From Thermococcus sp. JdFR-02 (lineage in GTDB: Archaea; Methanobacteriota_B; Thermococci; Thermococcales; Thermococcaceae): a stretch of DNA of 64,000 bases. The notes beneath the pieces are model-generated. The model ran no database searches. It saw nothing but the letters and a program-made list of their open reading frames with translations, and had not been told where the DNA came from. The translations under genes were made by a program, and so were the position numbers. The stretch is from contig MTLP01000032.1 in NCBI GenBank assembly GCA_002009975.1, positions 62,001 to 126,000 of the forward strand, written 5' to 3'. Shown piece by piece: positions 18,481 through 26,998 of the stretch (the first letter of the stretch is position 1; every line of letters starts with the position of its first letter).

Positions 18481-18502
18481 ACAGCTAATAATATATAGCT
18501 GT
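18481..18502. repeat. small inverted repeat between helicase and MNT genes
   Basis: ACAGCTA at 18481-18487 and TAGCTGT at 18496-18502 form a 7-bp stem with an 8-base AT loop. It lies 25 bp past the stop codon of the MNT gene and upstream of the helicase, in a 195-bp gap that holds no other feature. It could be a weak terminator for the toxin-antitoxin operon. Confidence 0.3.
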
Positions 18503-18526
18503 AGGAATTGTGTGATTCTACTCCTC

Positions 18527-19129
18527 TCACAACTCTCCAAACTTTCTCTTAAACTCACCCAAAAGTATTGGGGCATATTCATATTTAATTCCCCACCTTG
18601 ATAAAAACTCCTTGAACTCGAATGTCGCATCTATTGGAACCAAAACTATTCCCGCGGCAAGCTCCAGGGCATTGAGCGTTTGGATGATTCCTTCACTCTT
18701 ATTTCTCCCTCTCAGGCTGTATATGAAGCGCACCTTCTCACTGCTTGTGAGATTAGAGTAGGAGAATTTGAAGAGGGTGTAGCCCTTAACATTAAGCTCC
18801 TCATAAAAGAACTTACCTCTTGTTAGAGAATATCCCTCGGCAAGAAGTGCAAAGCTGATTAAGTTGTTCTCACTGAACAGTTCCTCTAAAAGAAAGCCCT
18901 TAACATCTAGCTCCTCAGGAGAAAAGCCACTATTCTCGAGCATCTGTTTAAATTGGAATGCCGCTTTGAAAGGATTGCCATTTTTTAAAATAACCGCGAT
19001 GTCTATATCATTTGGCGCTTCTTTTCCTTTAACAATGGAACCATAGAGAAGGATATCCCAAACATCTGGATTTTTTTCTTTAAATTTCTTGGCAAGCTTA
19101 CTCAACTTTTTCTTTAAGTCTGATAACAT
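18527..19129 (-). CDS. MNT-type nucleotidyltransferase antitoxin
   Basis: The protein has 200 residues from the ATG at 19129. The nucleotidyltransferase motif is intact: LLYGSIVKGKEAPNDIDIAV (GS-x9-DxD). In HEPN/MNT pairs this protein modifies and silences the HEPN toxin. The gene overlaps the HEPN gene by 32 bp, with ATG ATG preceded by AGGA; a longer frame to 19183 is possible but would add an unlikely N-terminus. The C-terminal half (FIYSLRGRNKSEGIIQTL) is helical. Confidence 0.8.
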   Translation of the reverse strand: MLSDLKKKLSKLAKKFKEKNPDVWDILLYGSIVKGKEAPNDIDIAVILKNGNPFKAAFQFKQMLENSGFSPEELDVKGFLLEELFSENNLISFALLAEGYSLTRGKFFYEELNVKGYTLFKFSYSNLTSSEKVRFIYSLRGRNKSEGIIQTLNALELAAGIVLVPIDATFEFKEFLSRWGIKYEYAPILLGEFKRKFGEL

Positions 19130-19430
19130 CATTCCTAATCGCCACCAAAATCCTATCATCAACTTTTCTCGTATAGGTGTCACGGTAGTAAGGAAAGTAA
19201 TAATTTAAAATTTCATAAAAGTCTGGATAGCGGAGCTTTAAAACTCTAAAGCGTTCTCCATGATTATCAGGGAGAGTTCTTAGGTCTCTCCAGAGAATAT
19301 AATCACAAATAGCCACAATGGTCTTGAAGTACATCATGAAAGCGGCGTTACTTAACCCTTGCTTAAACAAAAGCTCAGCACTCTGGAAGTATTCATCTAT
19401 GTTGCTTTTCAGGTCTTCAAGTCTGCTCAT
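19098..19430 (-). CDS. HEPN-domain toxin partner
   Basis: This 110-residue all-helical protein is of HEPN size and sits directly upstream of the MNT gene, the usual order. It has DYFQ/AELLF-like first-helix residues (EYFQSAELLFKQGLSNAAFMMYFKTIVA) typical of HEPN domains. An R-x5-H pair (Arg51, His57) fits the RX4-6H spacing but lies mid-protein rather than near the C-terminus, so RNase activity is uncertain. The promoter carries three palindromic operators, consistent with autoregulation. Confidence 0.75.
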   Translation of the reverse strand: MSRLEDLKSNIDEYFQSAELLFKQGLSNAAFMMYFKTIVAICDYILWRDLRTLPDNHGERFRVLKLRYPDFYEILNYYFPYYRDTYTRKVDDRILVAIRNDVIRLKEKVE

Positions 19431-19438
19431 ATTATCAC

Positions 19439-19530
19439 GTTAATGGATTAACAACAAAGCTGTATAAAAGGGTTGTGGTTAATGAATTAACATCTATCCT
19501 TGATTACACCGAATTTGTTAATCCATTAAC
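19439..19530 (-). promoter_or_regulatory. triple palindromic operator of the HEPN/MNT operon
   Basis: Three copies of the palindrome GTTAATNNATTAAC lie at 19439-19452, 19478-19491 and 19517-19530, with centres exactly 39 bp apart. The likely TATA box (CTTTTATA on the minus strand, 19463-19470) falls between the first and second copies, and the first copy covers the predicted start site near 19440. This is the layout of a repressor-controlled promoter. Confidence 0.82.
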
Positions 19531-19565
19531 AAGTTGGATATTTGAAGGTGATTAACCCGGCACAT

Positions 19566-19609
19566 ATTTGAATAACAACCCATAAAAAATTGATAGTTGT
19601 TATTCAAAT
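19566..19609. repeat. perfect 14-bp inverted repeat
   Basis: ATTTGAATAACAAC at 19566-19579 and its exact complement GTTGTTATTCAAAT at 19596-19609 are separated by 16 bp. It differs in sequence from the nearby GTTAAT palindromes. It is the only notable structure between the HEPN/MNT promoter and the small winged-helix gene that ends at 19690. It may be an orphan operator left by a lost toxin-antitoxin gene. Confidence 0.65.
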
Positions 19610-19689
19610 CCACTAAGAATCACTCAAATTTATCCGAAGTATCTCCTGCCCAGTATTTCTTCTATGTGGCATTCCTCTTTCAGTTAAGG

Positions 19690-19902
19690 TTAGATCCTTA
19701 AATGTTGTGTAACTAACCTATAAAACTCCCCTTCTTCTCTAATATATCCTCTCCTTTTGGCAATCTCCAGCAAAGGCTTCAAATCTAAAAGAGAGATGTT
19801 GTATTTGCTGGAATTGTTCACAAGCTCTGGCCAGGTTGCCTTTCCTCCTAAATCTTTAATCATTTTTAACAAAGCCTTAAGCTCAGAAGACTCACCTTCC
19901 AT
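19690..19902 (-). CDS. small winged-helix-like protein
   Basis: The protein has 70 residues from the ATG at 19902, fixed by the very strong SD GGGGGAGGG. The sequence (LKMIKDLGGKATWPELVNNS, then LLEIAKRRGYIREEGEFYRLV) fits a single winged-helix DNA-binding domain with a C-terminal beta wing. Target and role are unknown. It marks the boundary between the defence island and the housekeeping genes. Confidence 0.65.
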   Translation of the reverse strand: MEGESSELKALLKMIKDLGGKATWPELVNNSSKYNISLLDLKPLLEIAKRRGYIREEGEFYRLVTQHLRI

Positions 19903-20042
19903 ATACCCTCCCCCGCAATAGTAAAGCTGATTTAAAGAATAGCCCACTAAAAAATCGCAAACAAAATATTAAAACCTATTGATGCCCAAAAAACCTAAAA
20001 GAATTAAAAATTTAGAACTCTAATAGGATAAAAGAAACAAAA

Positions 20043-20657
20043 TTATCCCTTAAATTCAACCATCTCCTCTTTTATACCTTCTTTCGTTATTATAACTACC
20101 TGGATTTTTCTCTCACCTGTGTAAACATCTCTCTTCCCAGCAGCCCTTACTGCCCTTATTGCGAGGTCTTTTGCCTCTTCTAAGCTCATCTCTTTTTTAT
20201 ATTGATCCTCTAAAACGGCAATTGCAAATGGTGAACCAGAGCCAGTTGCTGTAAATGTATCCTCAAATATCAGCCCTCCAAGAGGATCTAAATTTGCCAG
20301 TGTAGGCTCATCAACATAACCGCCTATGATAATTTGGACTATAAATGGAAACCACTTGCTTTCATTTAAGATGTTGCTCAAAAGATTCGCCATAGCCTTG
20401 GCACTCATTGGCTTTCCCCATGTGAACTGGTAATACCTTGCTTCAGCCTCTAGCATTCTAGCGAGCATTTGAACATCTCCAACGCTTCCCGCCGTTGTTA
20501 TTGCTATTCTATCAGTTATTGGGATAATCTTCCTTATGTTGGTCGTCTCCACCATGTGATCAAGAGAAGCTTGAGTGTCAGCCGCTAAAACAACACCATC
20601 TTTAACTTTAATCCCAATAGTGGTTGTTCCAGTTTTTTTCATCTCCATGTTTTTCAC
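20043..20657 (-). CDS. psmB: proteasome beta subunit
   Basis: This 204-residue protein is the catalytic subunit of the archaeal 20S proteasome. A short propeptide of about 10 residues ends in TG, before [18 protein letters not shown], so Thr11 becomes the N-terminal nucleophile after self-cleavage. The conserved Asp and Lys (DTQAS; RKIIPI) and the GSG segment ([14 protein letters not shown]) are present. The start ATG follows GAGGTGAAAAAC. Thermococcales usually carry two beta subunits; which one this is cannot be settled here. Confidence 0.95.
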   Translation of the reverse strand: MKNMEMKKTGTTTIGIKVKDGVVLAADTQASLDHMVETTNIRKIIPITDRIAITTAGSVGDVQMLARMLEAEARYYQFTWGKPMSAKAMANLLSNILNESKWFPFIVQIIIGGYVDEPTLANLDPLGGLIFEDTFTATGSGSPFAIAVLEDQYKKEMSLEEAKDLAIRAVRAAGKRDVYTGERKIQVVIITKEGIKEEMVEFKG

Positions 20658-20785
20658 CTCACTACACTATGCTACGTAAGAGAGGCTATTTAAAGTTGAC
20701 CCAAAGAACAATCTAAAACACAAACTTAAACCATCACGAAGATGCAAAATAACCTAAAAAGGAGACATTTAAGGAAATGCTAGAC

Positions 20786-21310
20786 TCACTGTTCTTCCAA
20801 TAAATCTTTGCAGCTCTCACAGACCCACTTACCCTTTATTTCAAATAGGGTTCCATATTGACCACAAACTTCACAGAATCCATAAACCTCGGGCTCTTCT
20901 ACTTCTTCCTCTTCCTCACGGCTGTTGAAATTTGCCAGTGCAGCCAATAAATCAGCGGCAGTTATGAATCCCACTGGTCTGCCAAGTTTAGTTACCAAAA
21001 GCCTTCTAATGCCCTTGTCCATCATTAAGTCAATTGCATCCTGTATCTCATAATCGTACTCTATTTTTACTGGATTCTTGCTCATTATCTCTTCTATTTT
21101 AACTTCCTTTGGATTTTTACCGACCGCAACTACCTTGTCCAGAATATCTCTATCCGTGACGATTCCTACAATGTCTTCCCCTTTCATAACAACTGCACTA
21201 CCAACCTTAGCCCTAGCTAAAACTTTAGCAGCCTTATCGACGGTATCGGTTGGTTTTACAACCACTGCCTTTCTCCTAAGCACTTGCTCCACAGTAATTC
21301 TTGCCCTCAT
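20786..21310 (-). CDS. CBS-domain pair protein with C-terminal zinc ribbon
   Basis: This 174-residue protein has two CBS domains (about residues 5-60, VDKAAKVLARAKVGSAVVMKG...IVTDRDIL; and 68-125, DLMMDKGIRRLLVT...GFITAADLL). These form a nucleotide-binding Bateman module. The tail has CEVCGQYG and CESC about 17 residues apart, a likely zinc ribbon. Such proteins sense adenine nucleotides, and the zinc ribbon may bind nucleic acid or a partner. The start follows GGAGGGAATTAACA. Confidence 0.88.
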   Translation of the reverse strand: MRARITVEQVLRRKAVVVKPTDTVDKAAKVLARAKVGSAVVMKGEDIVGIVTDRDILDKVVAVGKNPKEVKIEEIMSKNPVKIEYDYEIQDAIDLMMDKGIRRLLVTKLGRPVGFITAADLLAALANFNSREEEEEVEEPEVYGFCEVCGQYGTLFEIKGKWVCESCKDLLEEQ

Positions 21311-21374
21311 TGTTAATTCCCTCCACTATTCTACATGGGCTTTTATGGAAATAAATTTTAAAAACATTTTGGGA

Positions 21375-22013
21375 CTAGAGATTTCTTCTCGATAAATAAT
21401 ATGTAAGCAAAAATGCTATGCTAAAAAACGCCACAATTGCCAATATTACTGAAATACCTGCTGGTAACTCGGCACCTTTTGATACTACTTCAGTTGAAGT
21501 GGGTGTAGTTGTAGTAGGGACTGGTGAAGCTGTCTTTTCTATCGCCATCTTCCTTATTTCCTCAGCAGTTTGTGTTATATTTTCTTGAACGCCCCATTCT
21601 CCAACAGGCTTCACAAGAGAATTCACAACCCTATAAACACCATAAGCTATAAACCCAGCGATGCTTAAGCTTATGATCTGTATCTTTTCAATTGTCCTTA
21701 AAATACGCTTTTTAAAAGAAGTTCTTGCAGGCATTAAAAGAATGGGCTTTGGAGAGGCTCTATAAAGTTTTACCTCCTGCAGTCTCTTCCCATACTTCTT
21801 TCCAGCAATTTCGATTAACCCAACACGTGACATTTTGTCAAGATGATACACGACCGTAGAAAGGGGCAAATTCAATCTATCTGCAACCTCAGAAGCGGAC
21901 AAGCTTTCTTCCTGAAGAAGTTTAAGAATAGATAAAGCTTTATCATTGATTAAAATCTGAGCGAGCTCTTTAGCCCTCTCATCATCAACGCTAATTGTCT
22001 CAAATTCAACCAT
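21375..22013 (-). CDS. membrane-anchored ArsR-like winged-helix regulator
   Basis: The protein has 212 residues from the ATG at 22013 (SD GGTGAGTTT). The N-terminal ArsR-like domain has LSILKLLQEESLSASEVADRLNLPLSTVVYHLDKMSRVGLIE, split here as helix, recognition helix and wing. A hydrophobic segment follows at about 120-140 (IISLSIAGFIAYGVYRVV), then a Thr/Pro-rich linker (TTTTPTSTEV) and a C-terminal membrane segment (VILAIVAFFSIAFLLTYYL). It may couple an extracytoplasmic signal to transcription; the ligand is unknown. Confidence 0.8.
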   Translation of the reverse strand: MVEFETISVDDERAKELAQILINDKALSILKLLQEESLSASEVADRLNLPLSTVVYHLDKMSRVGLIEIAGKKYGKRLQEVKLYRASPKPILLMPARTSFKKRILRTIEKIQIISLSIAGFIAYGVYRVVNSLVKPVGEWGVQENITQTAEEIRKMAIEKTASPVPTTTTPTSTEVVSKGAELPAGISVILAIVAFFSIAFLLTYYLSRRNL

Positions 22014-22137
22014 AAACTCACCTAAAAGAAAGTGAACAAACAAACTATTAAACTTTGCTTTTCACTTCAACTGAGCTTGAAGTAAAAATTTCTTAAATTA
22101 AAGATGATAGTGAAAAGGAGAGAAAAGCTAAATCAAA

Positions 22138-22410
22138 TCATGGCTTCTCCAAGATTATCTCAATTGTTGATGTGTTTGCTGTCCTGCCGTCAGCTGTTGG
22201 TAGCTCCTCTGTGCCGATCTTGATTTCCTTAACTCTAACCTCTGGCAAGAATCTGTTCCTGACGATCTCTGCAACGTCTACTGCCCTGCTAATGGCTCTA
22301 CCCCTTGCCTTAACACTAACTTCCTTTGCGCCCTCGTTGAATTGGGTTATAACGGCTAAAACATAGTTCATAACAGGCTTCTTTCCAATGTATACAACAT
22401 GTTCCTCTGC
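22138..22410 (-). CDS. albA: Alba DNA/RNA-binding chromatin protein
   Basis: The protein has 90 residues from the ATG at 22410, set by the strong SD GAGGAGGTC. The sequence begins [20 protein letters not shown], typical of Thermococcales Alba, and includes the [14 protein letters not shown] loop and helix. Alba is an abundant dimeric nucleic acid-binding protein of the chromosome. A TATA box (about 22478-22487) lies on the minus strand upstream. The longer reading frame to 22443 is not supported by an SD. Confidence 0.95.
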
Positions 22411-22619
22411 CATCTTTTTGACCTCCTCGAAAAGTTTTGTCATAGCACTTTCGTAGTTATCTTATTAAATACTTTTCGGTTTATATACCAACTAAACCCT
22501 CAATTTTTCCATAAAATTATCAATTTTGTTAATTTTTCACATTACCCTGATGATATATGCATAAAAATGGCAAAAGAAAACAATTTTAAACCCTATTCTT
22601 ACACTTATTTGGTGATACA

Positions 22620-23975
22620 ATGGCTGTTCATCCTATTGATTATCGCTACGGTAGTGAAGAAATGAGGAAAATCTGGGAAGAAGAGACAAAACTCCAAAAG
22701 CTTTTAGATGTTGAAGCTGCTTTAGCTAAAGCTCACGCAAAAATTGGCAACATTCCTCTGGAAAGTGCCCAAGTAATAAGTGAGAAAGCAAGCACTAAGT
22801 ACGTAAAGCTCGAGAGAGTGAAGGAAATTGAAGCAGAGATACATCATGATATAATGGCTGTTGTTAAGGCTTTAAGCGAAGTGTGTGGTGAACATGGGAA
22901 ATACGTCCATTTAGGAGCAACCTCAAACGACATAATAGATACCGCCACCGCCCTACAAATAAGAGATGCTTTAAACATAGTTCTCAAGGATTTGAGAGAG
23001 ATTAGGACGATTTTAAAAGAACTGGCTAAAGAGCACAAATACACGGTCTGCATTGGAAGAACCCATGGTCAGCATGCAGTTCCCACCACCTATGGAATGA
23101 AATTCGCCATATGGTTAGACGAAATTCAAAGGCACATAGATAGACTGGAACAAGCAAAAGAGAGAATTTTGGTTGGACAGATGAGTGGCGCCGTTGGAAC
23201 AATGGCTTCTTTTGGTGACAAAGGTCTTGAGATTCAACATTTGGTCATGGAAGAGCTAAAACTGAAACCTGCAAGAATTAGCAATCAAATAATCCAAAGA
23301 GACGTTTATGCTGAATTGATAAGTATATTAGCCCTGATAGCCTCAACGCTTGACAAGATGGGATTGGAGATTAGAAACCTTCAAAGGACAGAAATTCTCG
23401 AAATCAGCGAACCTTTTGGTAAAAAACAAGTCGGCTCTTCAACTATGCCCCACAAGAGAAATCCAATAAGAACTGAAAAGATCTGCGGCTTAGCGAGAAT
23501 TATTTACTCAAACGTTCTCCCTGCTCTACTGAACAATCCACTATGGCATGAGAGAGATTTAACAAACTCATCAGCTGAAAGAGTTTTATTACCAGAAACC
23601 TTTATGCTCTTAGATGAAATGCTCAAAAACATGAAAAAAGTTCTTAGTGGCTTGGAGTTTTTCCCAGAGAACATTAAACGCAACTTATACTTAACAAACA
23701 ACCTAATCATGGCAGAGCCTTTAATGTTAAAGCTCACTGAAAAGGGCATGGGGAGGCAGGAGGCACACGAATTGGTTAGACAGCTGGCTATGAAAGCTTT
23801 TTATGAAAAGAGAGACCTCTTAGATGTTATTAAGGAGAGCGGAGAAGCGATGCAGTATTTAAGCAAAGAAGACGTCGAAAACCTAAAGCCAGAGAACTAC
23901 ATTGGCTTAGCCCCACAGATAGTGGATAACGTTATTGCGTACATAGAAGAGAAGGAAAAGCAAGAAAAGAATTAA
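22620..23975 (+). CDS. purB: adenylosuccinate lyase
   Basis: This 451-residue enzyme of the fumarase/aspartase superfamily cleaves SAICAR and adenylosuccinate in purine synthesis. The signature loop GSSTMPHKRNP is present at about residues 272-282, with the catalytic region GRTHGQHAVPTTYG near 141 and TSNDIIDTA near 88. The length is normal. The ATG follows GGTGATACA, and a TATA-like TTTTAAA lies about 35 bp upstream. It ends 4 bp inside the convergent small membrane protein gene. Confidence 0.97.
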   Translation: MAVHPIDYRYGSEEMRKIWEEETKLQKLLDVEAALAKAHAKIGNIPLESAQVISEKASTKYVKLERVKEIEAEIHHDIMAVVKALSEVCGEHGKYVHLGATSNDIIDTATALQIRDALNIVLKDLREIRTILKELAKEHKYTVCIGRTHGQHAVPTTYGMKFAIWLDEIQRHIDRLEQAKERILVGQMSGAVGTMASFGDKGLEIQHLVMEELKLKPARISNQIIQRDVYAELISILALIASTLDKMGLEIRNLQRTEILEISEPFGKKQVGSSTMPHKRNPIRTEKICGLARIIYSNVLPALLNNPLWHERDLTNSSAERVLLPETFMLLDEMLKNMKKVLSGLEFFPENIKRNLYLTNNLIMAEPLMLKLTEKGMGRQEAHELVRQLAMKAFYEKRDLLDVIKESGEAMQYLSKEDVENLKPENYIGLAPQIVDNVIAYIEEKEKQEKN

Positions 23976-24205
23976 ACGCTCAACTCTTCCGTTTCTTCAT
24001 ATTTTCCTGACTTTTTGACAATTAGATAATAAATCACCGCTCCAATTATTCCAAGGAAGAAAGCCACTAAGACCCAAATCAATTTTTCTATGTCAGGCAT
24101 TTTCTTTTGAGCTGTTAGGACATCGTATATAACCCAAATTGTCGCTATCAACCCAATTAATCCCCAAAGCATGAACCATATACCTAACATGGCAATTCCT
24201 AACAT
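23972..24205 (-). CDS. small two-helix membrane protein (PLDc_N-like)
   Basis: This 77-residue protein has two membrane segments (about 8-28, GIWFMLWGLIGLIATIWVIY; and 44-63, WVLVAFFLGIIGAVIYYLIV) joined by a short loop with KKMPDIEK. The pattern matches the PLDc_N/membrane domain found alone in many archaea. The function is unknown. The start follows CAGGAGGGAAAAAG. It overlaps purB by 4 bp at the 3' end. Confidence 0.75.
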   Translation of the reverse strand: MLGIAMLGIWFMLWGLIGLIATIWVIYDVLTAQKKMPDIEKLIWVLVAFFLGIIGAVIYYLIVKKSGKYEETEELSV

Positions 24206-24506
24206 CTTTTTCCCTCCTGAAGTTGTATATCATAACTGTATTTTGAAGTAATATAAAAGATTTTTGCCAATATGTTAAAGAAATGCCCAAAAAGTTTTTA
24301 TATTGACTGCGCAATTTAAAGCTTTGGTGTCTTTAAATGTTCAGGAGTGAGGGTCTTTGGATTAAGTATTGCTAAAATAAGGAAAATCGCTTTTGAGTTA
24401 TCTTTTTCTATCGAAAATCAACTTCTGAATAGAATTCTCTCCAGTAATTGGCAGCTCAAAAATGCTGTTTTTGCTCTTACACTAACAACTATCGGAGGTG
24501 TTTTGT
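24206..24506. other. 300-bp gap before the NSS transporter
   Basis: TATA-like elements occur at about 24294-24303 (TTTTTATATT) and near 24315 (AATTTAAAG), both able to drive the rightward transporter operon. The leader is long, roughly 160-180 bases. It contains an open stretch from GTG at 24347 to TAG at 24514 that overlaps the transporter start (55 residues, hydrophobic end). No other structure is evident. Confidence 0.4.
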
Positions 24507-25805
24507 TTGGCTAGAGAAACTTGGGGAAGTAGAGTAGGTTTTGTTGCAGCAGCTGTAGGAAGTGCAGTAGGTTTAGGAAACATTTGGATGTTTCCATGGA
24601 GAGCAGGGACCTTAGGAGGAGCAGCGTTCTTGATACCATACTTGATTTTGCTTTTTGCGATTGGTGTTATAGCACTGACTGTGGAATGGACATTAGGAAG
24701 ATCAACAAAAGGCGGACCTATAGTGGCGTTTCAAAAAGCAGGACTTCCAGGAGGCAAATATCTCGGCTTGCTCGTAAACATTGTTATGGTAATGATATTT
24801 GCATTCTATTCGCTCGTGCTAGGATGGATACTAAGATACTTCATAGCAGCATTAACAGGAGAGCTCTTAAAGACCCACCCAGGAGCGTTCTTCGAAGGCT
24901 TAGCCTTTAGCAAAGAAGCCATGATATGGCAGTTTGTAGTCATAATGCTGACCGTCGCAATAGTAGCACTGGGAGTTCAAAAAGGAATAGAAAAAGCAAA
25001 CAAGATAATGATGCCCGCACTGTTTGCACTATTAATCATACTCGCTGTAAGAAGCGTAACTTTACCAAATGCCTATGAAGGTCTAAAGTTTTATCTATTG
25101 CCAGACATAAGCAAGGCATTAGCTCCAAAGACTTGGATGATAGCTCTATCCCAAATGTTCTTCTCATTAAGCGTTTTGGGTAACACAATGGTAGTTTATG
25201 GAAGCTATCTTAAAGAAAAGGATGATATTCCCCTTTCAGCAGTTGCAACAGCTTTTGGGGATACAGCAGTCGCTGTTACGGCAGGATTTTTGATCTTCCC
25301 AGCAGTATTTGCATTTGGTCTTGAGCCCGGAGCAGGTCCAGGGTTAGTCTTTGTCACACTACCAATGGTCTTCCAAAAAATGAGCGGAGGAACTTTCTTT
25401 GCTACGCTATTTTTCCTACTGCTGCTCTTTGCAGGGCTCTCATCAACGGTCTCAATGCTTGAAGTTTACGTTGACTCGGCAATAACAAAGCTAAACATGG
25501 ATAGGAAGAAAGCAGCGATCCTCTTAGGTCTGTTAACATTCATAATTGGAGCACCATCAGCCCTAAGCCCATATTACTTTGAGAGTATTCTAATAAACAT
25601 CTCAACAGTCTACATAGGACCCTTGGGAGCATTGATAGCGGCATTAGCTCTAATCAAGTTTGGAATTGAAAAAGCATACGAAGAGGTCAAGAAAGGCGCA
25701 TTATTTGAGGTTCCAACCTTCTGGAAGCCTTGGGTGAAATATGTATATCCAGCCGTGATAGTGCTGATATACCTGTACACAATATATGGAATGTTGGGAG
25801 GGTGA
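24507..25805 (+). CDS. sodium-dependent transporter, NSS/SNF family
   Basis: The protein has 432 residues from TTG at 24507; the GTG at 24498 is part of the SD GGAGGTG. It begins ARETWGSRVGFVAAAVGSAVGLGNIWMFPW, the first transmembrane helix of the NSS family with the unwound Na+ and substrate site. About eleven membrane segments follow. Substrates of archaeal members are amino acids such as tryptophan or methionine; the specificity here is unknown. A 34-residue partner gene follows 3 bp downstream. Confidence 0.92.
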   Translation: MARETWGSRVGFVAAAVGSAVGLGNIWMFPWRAGTLGGAAFLIPYLILLFAIGVIALTVEWTLGRSTKGGPIVAFQKAGLPGGKYLGLLVNIVMVMIFAFYSLVLGWILRYFIAALTGELLKTHPGAFFEGLAFSKEAMIWQFVVIMLTVAIVALGVQKGIEKANKIMMPALFALLIILAVRSVTLPNAYEGLKFYLLPDISKALAPKTWMIALSQMFFSLSVLGNTMVVYGSYLKEKDDIPLSAVATAFGDTAVAVTAGFLIFPAVFAFGLEPGAGPGLVFVTLPMVFQKMSGGTFFATLFFLLLLFAGLSSTVSMLEVYVDSAITKLNMDRKKAAILLGLLTFIIGAPSALSPYYFESILINISTVYIGPLGALIAALALIKFGIEKAYEEVKKGALFEVPTFWKPWVKYVYPAVIVLIYLYTIYGMLGG

Positions 25806-25808
25806 AAA

Positions 25809-25913
25809 ATGGATGCAGTCTACATAATTGCGGCAATAGTCTTAGTAATAGTCTATGGCCCTTTAATATGGGCTTTAAACAAACTAATGAAGGCTGAGCG
25901 AGCCTCTTCTTAA
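25809..25913 (+). CDS. MetS-like small subunit of the NSS transporter
   Basis: This 34-residue protein consists of one membrane helix (AVYIIAAIVLVIVYGPLIWA) and a short basic tail (LNKLMKAERASS). It starts 3 bp after the transporter stop, with GGGTGAAAA overlapping the transporter end. In bacteria, MetP-type NSS transporters need a tiny one-helix subunit (MetS). Size, topology and position match. It is too short for routine gene calls. Confidence 0.8.
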   Translation: MDAVYIIAAIVLVIVYGPLIWALNKLMKAERASS

Positions 25914-25936
25914 TTTTTTATTTTTAGGTGAAACCC

Positions 25937-26998
25937 ATGATAGCTTCAAAACTAAAAGATCTCTCAAAGATAAAACACGATTATGGAAAAGAACCTATCA
26001 AAAACAAACTTTTAGACTGCTCTCTTGGAAGTAATCCTTTTGGATGCTCACCAAAAGTTATAGAGGTTTTGGAAAGCATTAGGCTTGAGGACATATACAG
26101 ATATCCCCAATCTAATTACAAAACTCTAAAGGAGAGATTAGTCGAATATTGGGATAACGAATTCAAAGTTGATGACTTATTCATTGGGAACGGCTCTATG
26201 GGATGCTTAGAGAAAATTAACAAATTATTAAAGCCCAATTCAACAGTTCTCGGCTATTCGCCCCAATTTCTGCCATATATAAACGATGTTATTGCCAATG
26301 GTGCTGTTTATAAATATGTCCCATTAAAAAAGGAGGAAGATTTTGAGATAAGAATAGATAAGATAATTGAGAGACTGTCAGAGAATGTTGCTTTTCTTTA
26401 TGTTGATAATCCAAACAACCCAACTGGACAAGTTATAAAGCTTAAGGACATAGAAGAGCTTGTAAAGGAAGCCGAGAGAAAAAACATCGTTGTTATTGTA
26501 GACGAAGCTTATGGAGACTTTATGCCAAAAAAGAACTCTGCAATAAACTTAAACTATGAAAATCTTGTGGTTGTTAGATCATTCTCAAAAGGATTTGGAT
26601 TGGCTGGAGTTAGGATTGGTTATTGTGTTGTTAAAGGCAAAGTTTTGAAGAGACTAATTTCAAAAGTAGATATCCCTTTCTCAGTCACAGCAATCTCTGA
26701 AAAAATTGCTATAAAAGCGCTGGAGGATAGAGGATTTGTGAAAAACTCAATAAGAGAAGTGAGAAAAAGGAAGATTAAGCTGTTAAAAGCCTTAAGTAGG
26801 AAATTCCACATAGGAAAAACAAGCTTTAGCACGCCAATATTTCTCTGCGGTGGAAGAGATGCTACTTACTCCTATTTTCTTAAGAGGGGGATACTAACAG
26901 TTAGCGGAAAAGAATATTTGAATTTAGATGATTCCTATGTTCGCATAAGAGTTCCCAAGGAAGTTGATGAACTTCTAAGGAAAATCTCGCTGTTTTAA
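25937..26998 (+). CDS. PLP-dependent aminotransferase, histidinol-phosphate/CobD-like
   Basis: The protein has 353 residues from the ATG at 25937 (SD AGGTGAAACCC; the GTG at 25928 is within it). Fold type I aminotransferase features are present: LGSNPFGCSPKV, DNPNNPTGQV, VDEAYGDF, and the PLP lysine in RSFSKGFGLAGVRIGY. It resembles the HisC and CobD group. Without his or cob neighbours the substrate is unclear; it may act on an amino acid handled by the upstream transporter. Confidence 0.82.
   Translation: MIASKLKDLSKIKHDYGKEPIKNKLLDCSLGSNPFGCSPKVIEVLESIRLEDIYRYPQSNYKTLKERLVEYWDNEFKVDDLFIGNGSMGCLEKINKLLKPNSTVLGYSPQFLPYINDVIANGAVYKYVPLKKEEDFEIRIDKIIERLSENVAFLYVDNPNNPTGQVIKLKDIEELVKEAERKNIVVIVDEAYGDFMPKKNSAINLNYENLVVVRSFSKGFGLAGVRIGYCVVKGKVLKRLISKVDIPFSVTAISEKIAIKALEDRGFVKNSIREVRKRKIKLLKALSRKFHIGKTSFSTPIFLCGGRDATYSYFLKRGILTVSGKEYLNLDDSYVRIRVPKEVDELLRKISLF

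Noticed and set aside
22546-22560. TGATGATA as a C/D guide RNA C box before purB
   Set aside because: No CTGA D box follows within the usual 60 bases.
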